Translations under genes and position numbers: made by a program
Assembly (NCBI GenBank): GCA_021234535.1
Contig: CM037839.1
Location: forward strand, 10,789,419-10,853,418
Direction: 5' to 3'
Source of the DNA: Stichopus chloronotus
Lineage: Eukaryota; Echinodermata; Holothuroidea; Aspidochirotida; Stichopodidae
Length of the DNA: 64,000 bases
Notes under the pieces: model-generated
The model's input: the letters and a program-made list of their open reading frames with translations, nothing else
The model's database searches: none
Told to the model about the DNA's origin: nothing
Part shown: positions 1 to 11,156 of the stretch, piece by piece
Layout of the letters: each line of letters opens with the position of its first letter
Position numbering within the stretch: the stretch's first letter is position 1

Positions 1-680
1 TTACATTCAAATTGTAAACTTGGTGGATGACTTATGCTCAATTAAAATGTACTTCTACCAGCCGGAGAAAAAAAACACTGCACCTCATGTCTAGCGTCAT
101 CAATCTTTTTCGTGGAGTTTTGCGAAATAGGTTTCTTTTTGGCGTTGAACTATACAGTCATGGGTACTATTTGTCTATGTGTAAAAATCTACCAGGTGGT
201 AGATAGTAGCCAAACCTAGGTTGCAAGTATTGTCGTTGTAATTTACCGCTAAAGAAATAGTCCATCATCTGAAGCATACAGTTTGAGATATACACATTTA
301 GTACTCATTTAGTTGACTTTTGTGAATGAATTATACTTTTTTATCAAATAGAAACGATCTTGCAAAGTGTTGTTTTTTTTTTCTCAAATCAGTTACTTTC
401 TCAAATGAGTTACAGTTACTCACACTCGCATCTATGTAAATGTCAGTGGGACATTCCATTTTTTTCAATATAAGATAGAAGCATCTTTTCTATCAGTGTT
501 CGACTTCTATTCGTTAAGAAAGATCGCATATAATTTAAGATGAATGGATATATAAACATTTTAAAACACATGTCAAATTATTAACAACTAAAACTGTCTG
601 TTATTCACTGTTTGGCGAAATCGTTTGAACGTTTCCTTCCATCCTACCTTATGATTAATTGCGTGGGGGCCATGCATTAC
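1..680. other. No gene seen
   Basis: AT-rich sequence with short A and T runs. No recognisable exon, repeat partner or motif was found. Confidence 0.6.
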
Positions 681-1160
681 AGGTAGTGTGACATACATCT
701 TAAAAAAGAGCTGGCTTTATTCAATAGTCGTAGAGTGAAACCCTGAATGAAAGTCCGTTGGAATTGTATTTTTCTATTACCCTTTTTGAAATATGGCTGT
801 TCAAAGTTTGATGAAAACGTAAATATGAGGACATGGAGTGCTGCGAAGTGTCGGTATTTCTTTTGTTAGTTGTCGTTGTTATATGTATGGACTGTTTATC
901 ACTGGGTTCCACATTGGTAAGTGATATCAATATTTGCAAGGAAGAAAATACATGCTTCCAAATCAAAACCCCTCGGGGCATATCAAATTCTCAATTGTCC
1001 TTGAAATAAAGAGGTTTAGTAAACAAAGGAAAACAGAAGACATCGCATGCGAGTTCCTCTGACGACGTCATTTGCATAATTAGCCAATGTTTATTCTTGA
1101 TGCAAATATAAGACAGAATTTTGCTCTTTTTTGGTCGGTAAATGGCCCTCGCACTTCCAC
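681..1160 (+). repeat. Dispersed repeat, copy 1
   Basis: This roughly 480-bp stretch aligns in the same orientation with 33124-33590, for example GTGAAACCCTGA, TCACATTGGTAAGTGAT-type and TTGTCCTTGAAATAAAG-type blocks. Identity is about 70% by eye, with small indels. No coding frame is shared. Probably an old transposon family, not classified. Confidence 0.7.
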
Positions 1161-4100
1161 TCCCCACATTGGATCGGCCAGTAAAACCTTGTAAGCATTC
1201 CATCTTTTCTTAGACAAGGAAAACTCGCCAAACAGTTTAAAATTCTGCTGTAGCTGCCCAGTTGCCACATAGTCAACACAAGTCAACATTCCACACTGCT
1301 GAACGGTTTCTGCTTCATTTTTTTTAATACCTCAATATCAGCAGACACATTCTAGTTTAACACAAATCACGAAATTGCACATATGCTCAGAATAACAATG
1401 TTATCCAAGTATGTTTACGAACATATTACACCAGCACGGAGAAAGTAGCAATTAGCTGAACATGTTAGTGTGTTCAGGGAGGGGTTGTGTGAATCATGTC
1501 ACCATTAGTTTAGAATTTATGGATAAGAAAATCGTAGGACTCATCAAGGATCCTATACCATTTTGACCGGCGAAATTTGCCTTCTCTTTTCGATCAGTGT
1601 TTACAGAGGATAATGAAACAGATGTGAACCGTAAAATCCCATACAAACCCAAACCTGCTCCCGTCAAGGGAGCTACTCTGCATATGTCGAATTTGCTATC
1701 AATCAAAGAGTACTGTAACTTAGCACTGGTTGAGAGTTTTGCTATCCGGAAGCCAAAAATATAGCTTAGGGTGATGAGTTACTGCCTTCAAAGTACATAT
1801 GATGTGAAAATTAGGAACTATTGAAAGTTTTAGATTGTTTAGAAAATCGAATGTGTGCTGGTGATAGAATGGTCTTTGAAATCTTGTCACGGCGGGAGGG
1901 GGGGGGGGAGGGGGAGAGGGGGAGGCACCTCTCACTTCTCTACTTTCACCCCTTCTAGCTCTAGATATGAACGGCAAGAGGAGGGAAATCTTTAAATGCC
2001 AAGATGGGCGCCAGGCCGTTACCAATCATAATGATGGTTAGGGAATCTCTGATATGACGTATACCTTGCATGCACGAGGAACTCTCGAAGTTCGTTACTT
2101 TAGTGTGCAAGTCAAATCTAGAGGTTAATGGTGGTATGAGGTCTGTGGTCCTTATGACAAGTTCGATTACGTAATCGGGAAACTGTCCCTACCAGACCAA
2201 CGATGGCGCCGAATGTAAGTACCAGTCAATTCATGGTTTATAGAAGAGGTTGGCCAATCATAGGAATGCTTTATTAAAGGAAATCTGCGTTGACACTGAC
2301 AGAATAAGTAGTGTTGTTGAAAATAGTGTAGACGGTAACAATAACATATATATACTGAATTATAAGTGGGGCCAAAGGAGCATATTTGGAAGATGAGTAG
2401 CTCAGAACGGGGAAAAGATAATGGTACATGGGGGAAGCCATCCCTAAGGCATTCATGCCTCCCTCGATTTTGAACAAAACCCTGTCAAAGAAAAAGTCAA
2501 GTCTCCCTTATCCGTTTTAGTGAAATAAAACTTTTTAATGACAATAAAACAAATTTGAAGTTACCCACGAAACATTTGTGCAATTATAAATACGCCATAA
2601 ACCATTGCTTCCAGACAGTAATTTTTACTTACGAATATTCTTACACCTAAAACATATTTCCCTCTAAACAATGGCTTTACAAAATTAAATAGAAAACAAT
2701 TAAGACAATACAAATTTGATACATCGATAACAGAGACAATGAGAATATGACTACAGAAAATAACAGAAAAAACACCTTTGGTATATCAACAAACAGTCCA
2801 TACGTTCAGATTTATCCCTTTATATACAAATATTAGTAAAATATATTGCGGAATGCAATTAAATAGGTGATTTAAAACGTTAGTAAATGATTAGCATTTT
2901 ATTGAAATATATGTACATAAATAACAAGATGTTTGGGGTGAAACATTAAAACCTGTGGGGTGAATGACGTAATGCAAATTGGGGCAAGACGCGATGTTAC
3001 GAGTTTAAGGCAATCCGAGGTTTATTTCAAAATGTTTTGAGGGCGTCAAAGGATTGAATGTTAAGTTTCGAAGAAGACACGAGTTCATGATGATTCTCGC
3101 GAGGCAAACCATTTTCATGTAAACCATAAAACGATTTGAAGATTTCCTTTCAACACTAAACGAACTCTTAGAACATGAAATGCGTGGGCAATCGAACGTG
3201 AAAATTGTATACACTTATCGGGAAGAAGTCATTGGCCATTGATGCGGTTTCCAGGATTTCCAGGGATTCTTGAGAACTATACTATGGCAGTCAAACAAAA
3301 TCCAACGTGAAATAATATTCAAGCGAAAAATGCCAATTCACACGGAACGTAAAACAAACGTTGGCATTACAGGCTTGTCTTCACTTCCCTTTCTCTGTCC
3401 CCCTCTCTTTCTTATTGTGTACTCATGCATTTTTATTATTTTTTTTTTTTGCCATTTGTTTTGTGTTCCAGAGCGCATCGCCAAATATGCATGCCGAAAA
3501 AAAAAACAGGTCTTGATTTCCAATCAATTAACCATTAACAGCCCGCCGGTGCATGTGGCAGCAAAATTAGAAAGGAGAAAAATCCCTCATTGATATTCAG
3601 ACGAGATCCACGCAGCTTCGCCCTGCAGTTCTTTCCATTAAAATTATCTAAGAAAGCCATGAATAATTTGCATAAATATTCCTAAAACTCAGTTCGGACT
3701 GTATACCTGACAATTTTATCACCCACGTGTTTGTGTAAATTCGAGTATGATGTAGCTCTTATCTTACCTATAGATGTTTTGCGTTGAGTTTGAAATTACA
3801 TAAATTCAATTTGCATCTATTTTGCATTAAAAAATATTACACGTTATACTTCACTTACAATATTGTTGACTAATTTATTCATATATACATTGGCTTTGGT
3901 CAATTTAGCGGTCATGTTTTGCAGTATTCCTGCTAGGCACGTGGAACAGCCGAAGCACACGTACGCACAAAAAATAAACCGTACAAAGGTAAACACACTC
4001 TTACTTGTACAATTCTTACATCACCGGTGAATATCTCCGTGAGATTGAAATGTTAACCTTGATTCTCAAAGCTGTTGTTTAAGAGCACGACATCTCACGA

Positions 4101-4632
4101 AAGGACTCGGCAGTCGCATTCAACCATCGACTGGGCGAATCTGTAATCTGTTTGGATTCTTTTTTATGATAGTTACACACACTTTACATGCTACACGTTT
4201 GCCTGTTTCATTCAGATTGGCCTTAAATTTTCTTTGAATATTAAATTACTGTTGCACTGTTGATCACACAGCCACCACGTGACCTATTCCCATGACAACG
4301 TCTTGTGTTCAAGGTAGTCAGACTCCGTGAGCTTCGCAGTGGCTCATGGGATCATTCAAGGCGATGTTCATGCAGATATGGTTCAAAATTACAAGCAGGC
4401 AATTTGCTAATTGAAATTTTATCTGTTCTTTACAGTTTCACATTAATTTATCAGTGAAGTCCTTGTAGGTGGAAAAATGTTAATAAAATTTCACTCTTCC
4501 ACTTACTTCCATCAGAAATGATTTAGAAATCTTTTGCTTCTTTCATTAATCGAATGCTCGAAGTTTTTCCTTTCTCGCTCTTCTTTTTCCCCTTCCTGCG
4601 CAGGTTAGTTTTGTTATCTGTAAAACAATCGA
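1161..4632. other. No gene seen downstream of the minus-strand gene
   Basis: Contains the repeat at 1720-1970 and AT-rich sequence. It would include the 3' untranslated region of terminal exon 3b; TTTATT (a reversed poly(A) signal) occurs near 3873 and 3430. The open frame at 3270-3593 has no support. Confidence 0.5.
1720..1970 (+). repeat. Dispersed repeat with G tract (partner near 17400)
   Basis: The block from GAGAGTTTTGCTATC through GGGTGATGAGTTACT resembles 17408-17465 (GAGAATTTTGCTATACC to GGGTGATGAGTGACTT). In both places a G-rich tract follows at about 110-150 bp. Similarity outside the core is weak. Confidence 0.4.
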
Positions 4633-5057
4633 TCAGATTCTAACGAAGCGGCCCTCGACGTAAAGCGACCAAGCTTTCTTTTGCCTGATTATGACGACGA
4701 TTAACTTGATAAGAAACATCACCACGGATATGATAAATAAAACTAGTGTGAGGCCAATTGCTGATATTCCTCGGTTCCCAGTTATCGATCAGCACGATCA
4801 GAAGGATCCAAACGATCGCCGGGTAGACTGAGAAAGTGAACCGTAGGTAGCGGTCCCACAGCGTGACCTCTAGCACGAAGTAGCCGACTAACAGCAGGAA
4901 AAAGATCGCAACCGCCATACCGGTGGCCGACTCCGACGACAGGCCGCCGAGGTGGACGCCTCCCGAACAGATGGCGGCTGTCGAGAACACGGCGGTGACG
5001 GTGGCGTAGAATGCAACGCCATTTTGAACGAGTACGATAAGGCTGGTTAGTTCTTCC
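4633..5057 (-). CDS. Membrane protein terminal exon copy 3b (helices 5-8, with +1 shift)
   Basis: The acceptor is TCTCTCACAG before 5057, with the same phase as copy 3a. Frame 0 reads EELTSLIVLVQNGVAFYATV, two helices, WDRYLRFTFSVYPAIVW, and LIDNWEP. At CCG (4774-4772) the conserved protein again moves to the +1 frame: GISAIGLTLVLFIISVVMF, a Lys/Arg tail, WSLYVE and a TGA at 4635-4633. Frame 0 continues open to 4640 with a hydrophilic tail unrelated to that of 3a. The copies align without gaps for 40 codons after the shift, with about 15 identical residues and mostly conservative hydrophobic swaps elsewhere. This suggests selection on the +1 frame. Confidence 0.7.
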
Positions 5058-8000
5058 CTGTGAGAGAGACAAAGAAAATATTACGGGGGGAAAACTGTGG
5101 AAATTAGTACAACCTCGAATGTAACACATGGACTCACCGGGTTGATAAGTTTACATAAATATTAGTTATGAGATTGAAAACTGAATTTTTAAAGGTGATG
5201 AAGGAATATGATGACGGTGGTCTGAACCAAGATCGTCGTACTTGGCAATCGAAAAGTAATCCAATTTCCAACACACTGTAGCTCCCTGCTACTACACAGA
5301 CAGGGTCTCCACTAGATATTCAGATGGAGATGAGAAGAGGGTTAGAGGGATTAAGAATTAGAAAGAATTGTGGCTTCACCTAACTCACGTACATAGGGTT
5401 GAGGTAAGCCAGGATGATGTATGCCAGATCCCCCCCCCCCCCTTCCCAATTTCCATTCTTCCTTTGTGTATCACAAAGTGTATATAATGAATAATGCCTC
5501 TGTAAGGTGGAAGAGACACTTCACGAGTCAGTAAAAGTGTCATACAAAGTGGTACATATGTGTGAGTCTTCGTGCACGTATATTTGGCAGTTATAAGCAA
5601 TTGTTAATGTATATGAGTGTATACAATTTGGTTGAGTGCGTTAGAAAGATGATTTTGGACCACAGACGAAACCTTAACAAAGCAAGTTACAAATATATGC
5701 AATTTTACAAAATGTCTCATAGTCCATTTATTACAGCCATCCGTAAGGAAAGGGACCCAAACTTTTCATACAGTAAAACTTAAAAAAAAAATAACCTTCC
5801 AAAATCTTTCCAGATGAAACTTCGGTAGACAAGCGCACAGCCCTGTTTCGATAGGGTTAAAAAATATGATTGCTGTTTACAAAATTCCTTTCATAAGTTG
5901 TAAACACACCCATGCGAACTTGACCTCAAACGCTTCTGTACCGATGGTACAATATTTAACTTATACATTAATATGAAACCAATACAGGCGATTGAAAAAA
6001 AAAACGCTGCGATATATGATAATGTATGGAAGATGTGAATGTTCCTCCGTATAGTAGATGTGCACATCTGTCTGTCTGGTTTACTTTTCGGAATACACCG
6101 TATACGTTGGGTGGAAAACAAATGAAATATATAAATACTAGTCTGATTGCACTGCAGGACGTGATGTGACGCAATATGGACGGACTCAGGTTCAAAGAAA
6201 CGCGCAGCAGACCGCATGGTAATGTAAGTCTTAAATGTGCTGAAATTCAGAGAAAAAACTATCAATTACGCAGTAGGAATGAGTTCAAAGGGGCAGGTAT
6301 CAATTCCCTAATCAGTTTCAGTGAAAGATTTATGCAGGGGGGTGTTGATCTGAAGTCACCTAGCAAGCATCATCTCTTCCAAAATCTGCTACTCGACTTC
6401 TCTCTCGACGAAGAGACTCCAACTTTTATCTCGTTTGTGAATCACTATGGCAACCTTGGCGACGAACATAGCAACGGCTACAAGCAAGATCAACAGAACG
6501 AAGATGCTGACTCCAGTTCCACGGATGCCATCTCTCGATGAGGAAGACCAGCAGAGTCCACGCGATAACCGGGTAAACCGTGAAGGTAAACCGCAAGTAA
6601 CGGTCCCAGACGGTGAGATCGCAGTAGAAGTAGACCGTCACGAGAAGCAGAAACAGAGCCAACGTGAGACACTCCCATAACGGTGGCGATAAACCGGCGA
6701 TGTGAACGCCGGCGGAGGCTACGAGTGAAATGCATGCAAGTGCAACCCATGTCGCGTAAATGGAGACGCCATTTTGGACGCCAACGACGAGCAAGGAAAG
6801 TTCGTTCCTGAGAGGTGGAAAAAGCGTTTGAAGTATAAGACGAAATTGATATTCATCTGGGTGAAGCTATTCAATCATTCAGATGTAACAACCCACCGTC
6901 ACTTATATTCCAAATTTATGAAAGAAATCAGTGTTGTCATCATGCCAATGGGGATTTAAAAAATAAAAAAACCATAGTCTGCTTGTTTGTTTTGTTATTT
7001 CTTTCAGCTTTGCGAAATTCAAAGTACTGCACCAAGAACATCAAGGAAAACATGGCGGTATAATAAGACTATAATACAAACAAAAACATTCATACCAGAG
7101 CGCATTTAGAAAACATTATCTTCTTAAAACAGATAAAGATTGTAACAACTTAAGCATTAATTGTACCTTCTCTCGCCCCATCCCAACACATGCACAGTTC
7201 TTGTCTTAGACCCCCCCCCCCCCCTTCCATATTACTAACACCAGTTTGGCTCATCCCTAACAAAAGGGCTAGGATAGGCCGGTGGTTCGTTTGTGAACAT
7301 TTTTCCCCCATAAGTTGTTGATCAAATGCATATTGTGCGTGCAAACTACCCAATTCGTCAGAATGATTGACAGTTTGCGAGTATGCGTGAAGTCTTTTTG
7401 ACGGTGCACGACCTGCAAACATTTTGTAGCTTCCATATGACGAAAGCAAAATATCAAGAGCAATTTGAAAGAATTTAACGCAGTAGTTTACATTTCATGA
7501 AAGTAACCATGTAAGCCGGAGATGAAGAAACATGTGGCCTCTTAAATATTTAGAAGAAGATTTCGGCGACAAAAGATCCCTCCATGACTCTAGTTTATGA
7601 TCTTAACCTTTTTTGAGGGATTATGTGAACACTCAAAGAGGATGGAAGTTGGATGAAGAAAGAGAGCTTGCTGAAGTATCGGAGTGCAGTAAGCATGCAT
7701 CTCTCTAAGTACTGAGAAATTGATCAATACTGCTAATACAACAGCGTGCACTAGGTTGCAAAGAGGATGCCAATAAGAGCCACCAAAGAAATACGCTGCG
7801 TGTGTGTGTTATTCAGTGATCAACGGATATGATACCTCAGATACGAGGAAAAGACAATATATATGAAATGACGGCCATGTTTGATTGGTTATTCTTTCAG
7901 CAATTACGAATTTAGAATCTCCAACTTATGAGGGTAAACAGCGACATTTTATTTGTGTAATACAATCTTGATTTACTTTCAAGACAGGTGACACGGTAAC

Positions 8001-11000
8001 TCTAGCAATTAATGTTTTCACCCCAGCATCCTCTCCCTGTCACCCCCACCCACCCAATATAAAGAATAATTATCCTGCAGGGTGGCGAGCAATTTGGGCC
8101 CATGTTCTGGTATGATTATTTCGTCTCCACTTGAAGTTGTGAATTCAATTAAAAATCCGCCAATTCCACATCTTCCGTCTTGAAGATTGTTTTATTAATA
8201 CTGCTCAGTTCAATTCGTTGCAAGACATATGTACTCTAAGGCGAACTCAGTAATTTCCAGGCTTAATTGGTATTAAATAAACCAATGCCACCTGCACGGT
8301 GAAATATGTAACAAAGCGATTGCTTCCACTTTACGTGCATATCGTGAACTAAATTTTGCTGTAGGTGAGGGCGTGGAGCCATGAATGACGTCATAGAATG
8401 ATGAGGGAAGCTCGAATTCTGTATGGCAAAAAGTGTTCCCATGAAACCCGGTAACACAAATCTAACGGAAATTTTAGGATAATATAACTTACAAACAGCT
8501 AAACGTGTTCATATAGGACAAATGTTGATGGCAGAGCTGTTTTACCTTACCGCATTTAAGACGACGCCTATTATTGTTCGTCTTAAGTCATTTGTTCAAG
8601 GTGTGAGAAGTTACAGTGACGTCACTCTAGTTCATCTATTTCTATGCATGTGATTGATTTCCAGGAGTACCCAACACTCGTCAACCTTTTCCTTATGGCA
8701 CACCACTTCCAAATTTTGTTTGTAATAGGCCTATACAGTCCAATTGTTGCGTTCCACTCACCTGTGCTCGGGTCCTCAAAAGTTTAAGTTTGAATATTCA
8801 GTTTGTAATATACATCTGTCCTAATTCACACGTGCTTGCACAACAAAATAGTCAACACTGGGTGTCAAATCTAGCCTGATCAACTGATTATAGGCCAATG
8901 CTACACCTAAACAGGAGAAATGTTGAGCTAAATGATTGCTTCCGACTCACCAGAACTTGAGTCCAAGGGCTAAAAACCATTAAACCAATGACTTAATCAA
9001 TTTACGTTAAATTTGACAGGCGTGGCAAACGTCTTTCTTCCTCTCTTTCTTATTATCTCTGTTATACATTTATTCATATCTAACGTGCGTTGCGTTCTAC
9101 GAAGATTGCAATGATTGCACCTAACCTGTGGATCAACCTTTCTCTGTATGTGAAACCTACATAACGTTAGTAACATTTTGAATGCTGTGAGGTTGAAGTA
9201 TTTAGCTTCTTTAGCTCCTTCCCATCTGTGGCATCAAATTTTGCCCTCACGTAAATGGGCCAAAGTTAGGATACGTACAGGTATACGTTATAAGATCGAT
9301 GTTTAGCAAGTACGTGCACATGAGTGCAGTACACCTTTAGTACTGGAGATGTCAACGCTGAGCGAGTGCATGGCTTAAAACTTCCCTAACGTTTCTTTAG
9401 ATCTCATACGGCGCGTGCGCGCATGCGTTTTATTATACTCACCTATACTTGAGTCCAAGGAGTACCCAGTACTCGTCTAGTCTGACATGGAGATACACCA
9501 TTGCTACAGATAAAGTGAACCAGAGTAACAACATGAAGACGATGTATAGAATCAACCAATCATTGATCAGGAACAGAAAGGCCACGCAGTTGATGACCAA
9601 CGCCACCAACATCGCCCACATGAAGAATTTACTGATGACGGGTGGATTGCGGTACATCGGACCCATCTCGTTGTACCGACATATCGTCGTTACCACGTAA
9701 GCTACCCATAGTATCTGCCAGAGCCCTATGAGAAACCATATCGCGTGTGACCATGCCGGTGGTGACAACTTGGTTTGGTATTTCTCTAGAACGACGGAAA
9801 ACCCACCTGAAGGACGAAGGGAAAGGTAAAAGGAGATTTAAACGAGCAACTTTGACTTTGAACACTCTCATTCGATTGCTAAAACGAGACCAGTCTCAAA
9901 ATTAAAGGTCAGCACTCTGATGGTTAATGACGCGATCCTCGGTCACATGGGTGTCGATTTGATATTAAAAGTGGGGGAGGGGGCATCTGGTATTAGACTT
10001 CTCTCCTAAAAGTTCCTCATACGGACGTCTCGGTGGGACTTCGTGGGTGGTGAGGTTGGGGCAAAGGGTTCAAAAAAGTTTTTTTTAAGCAAATGCCTTT
10101 CAGATTGCGCGAAATGGTAGCTCCCAGTCTCTCTGGTCTTGAAAATTTCACATAAATTTATTTTCTTTTAGAACATGGGAATCGAAATTTTAAATTCTAC
10201 TCAGCACTGAGTAGGTTTTTTTTTAAGTTACAAAAATTGGGGGAGGGGACATACGCATTAGGGTCCCCTACTCTCAAAATAGTGGGGGGACATTTCTGTT
10301 TGCTTTTTTTTTAATTTCAGTTTACAACATGGGGAATGTGTCGTTCTCCACATCAGCAAATAGACACACTTTTCACTGTTATGATTGCATAAACAGTCTC
10401 TGTACAGTAAATTGAAGACACACCAGTGTATTAAAACACAATACCTACAGTAACAGTCTTACCCTGTGAAGAGTGTGATCTGGTCTAAAGTACCCTGTTG
10501 GCTTTGAGGTAGTCTAATTTTACCATCATATTATATCAGGATTACGTCGCATAAGTTTCTGCAGTGTACAATTCTGTAGGACCAATGCAATGATCCCATA
10601 GTTTTGTCTGTACTCTGTACCAGTCAGCGCCAGTCAGAATTTCAGTTAGTTCACACTCTAATGATGCACTGATTTCTAGCTTTTTTATGTGTCAAACAGA
10701 ACATAAATATCCCGACTGCGCATAATATTCGAACGCATGGTTTCTTCTGAACCACCAACTCAGATCCAATTTGAAACTCGTGATAGTTTCAGAGCACAGA
10801 GAGAGCAATATTATTTACGTGGCATGTATGTTTCGTCAGATTGCATATAGATTCCAAATAGACTGCACGCGTGGAATACAAAGAACTATACAAAGAGTAC
10901 ACGAATTGATCGAAAGCACAGATCCTCTTTAAAACAATACTAAAGTGGCACATTTCGTCTTGCAGATTGTCACTTTAAGTTTTGTTTGACCAAGTTTGAT

Positions 11001-11156
11001 ACCAGTCCACCACATTTTAGCACCAATCAAAGTCAATTACTCACCGTTCTCGTTTGTTGTTGCTATGAATATCCCGACACCAAAGAAAGCAACAAACGAA
11101 AAAACCAAGACCAACAGAGTCAACAAGATAAGCAATTTGTCGTGTTTGCTCGCCAT
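4633..11156 (-). CDS. Eight-helix membrane protein gene with two alternative terminal exons
   Basis: The gene reads from 11156 to 4633 as exon 1 (11156-11045), exon 2 (9806-9443) and then either terminal exon 3a (6807-6389) or 3b (5057-4633). All junctions are GT-AG and phases agree: 1 at exon 1/2 and 2 at exon 2/3. The product would be about 297 or 299 residues if the +1 shift described under the terminal exons is applied. By eye there is one hydrophobic helix in exon 1, three in exon 2, three in exon 3 before the shift and one after it. Exon 2 has PPAWSHAIWFLIGLWQ, and exon 3 has VQNGVSIYATW and WDRYLRFTF. These recall an uncharacterised TspO/MBR-like family of multi-pass proteins with VxNGxAFYATW motifs; that assignment is from memory and weak. 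Function is unknown. The gene structure is well supported; the name is not. Confidence 0.75.
5058..6388 (-). other. Spacer between the two terminal exons
   Basis: Intron if exon 3b is used, or 3' untranslated and intergenic sequence if 3a is used. TTTATT near 5728 could be the exon 3a poly(A) signal on the minus strand. Includes a C12-13 run at about 5430-5442. Confidence 0.5.
6389..6807 (-). CDS. Membrane protein terminal exon copy 3a (helices 5-8, with +1 shift)
   Basis: The acceptor is CCTCTCAG before 6807, and the first base completes the Arg codon left by exon 2. Frame 0 reads NELSLLVVGVQNGVSIYATW, two more helices, WDRYLRFTFTVYPVIAW, and LIERWHP at about 6522-6542. From CCG (6524-6522) the recognisable protein continues in the +1 frame as GTGVSIFVLLILLVAVAMF, then a Lys-rich tail, WSLFVE and a TAG at 6391-6389. 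Frame 0 itself stays open to 6426, giving a hydrophilic tail unlike that of copy 3b. The copy shares roughly half its residues with 3b. Either translation shifts frame here or both copies carry the same old lesion. Confidence 0.7.
8654..8968 (-). pseudogene. Decayed fragments of membrane-protein exon 2
   Basis: On the plus strand, TTGATTTCCAGGAGTACCCA at 8654 aligns with TTGAGTCCAAGGAGTACCCA in exon 2, and the similarity runs to about 8715. ACTCACCAGAACTTGAGTCC at 8945-8964 matches the exon 2 donor end, ACTCACCTATACTTGAGTCC. A weaker match with its own GTGAGT donor is at 8756-8775. The fragments are out of their original order, so at least two partial copies are implied. Confidence 0.5.
9443..9806 (-). 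CDS. Membrane protein exon 2 (helices 2-4)
   Basis: The acceptor is a pyrimidine tract ending CCTTCAG before 9806. The exon continues the exon 1 frame as GGFSVVLEKYQTKLSPPAW. Three hydrophobic segments follow: around HAIWFLIGLWQILWVAYVV, FFMWAMLVALVINCVAFLFL and LILYIVFMLLLWFTLSVAMV. The exon ends DEYWVLLGLKY plus AG at a GTGAGT donor (9442-9437), giving phase 2. The 364-nt length keeps frame with both terminal exons. The donor end has decayed look-alikes at 8654-8715, 8756-8775 and 8945-8968. Confidence 0.8.
9807..11044 (-). other. Intron 1 of the membrane protein gene
   Basis: No exon-like segment was seen. It includes GGGGGAGGGG-type stretches near 9973, 10239 and 10283, and T runs. Confidence 0.6.
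11045..11156 (-). CDS. Membrane protein exon 1 (start codon, first helix)
   Basis: The start ATG is at 11156-11154. An in-frame TAG at 11165-11163 lies three codons upstream, which supports this start. The 37 codons begin MASKHDKLLI and form one strong hydrophobic stretch at about residues 8-31, either a signal anchor or first transmembrane helix. The donor after 11045 reads G|GTGAGT and leaves phase 1. Longer open frames on the same strand overlap this exon, but they lack the helix and do not connect to exon 2. Confidence 0.7.

Noticed and set aside
6176..6680. Plus-strand open frames over 6.2-6.7 kb
   Set aside because: They are antisense shadows of terminal exon 3a and carry no conserved motif.
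6389..6807. A micro-intron as explanation of the frame displacement
   Set aside because: Conserved residues abut the one-base offset on both sides and no GT-AG pair fits in either copy.
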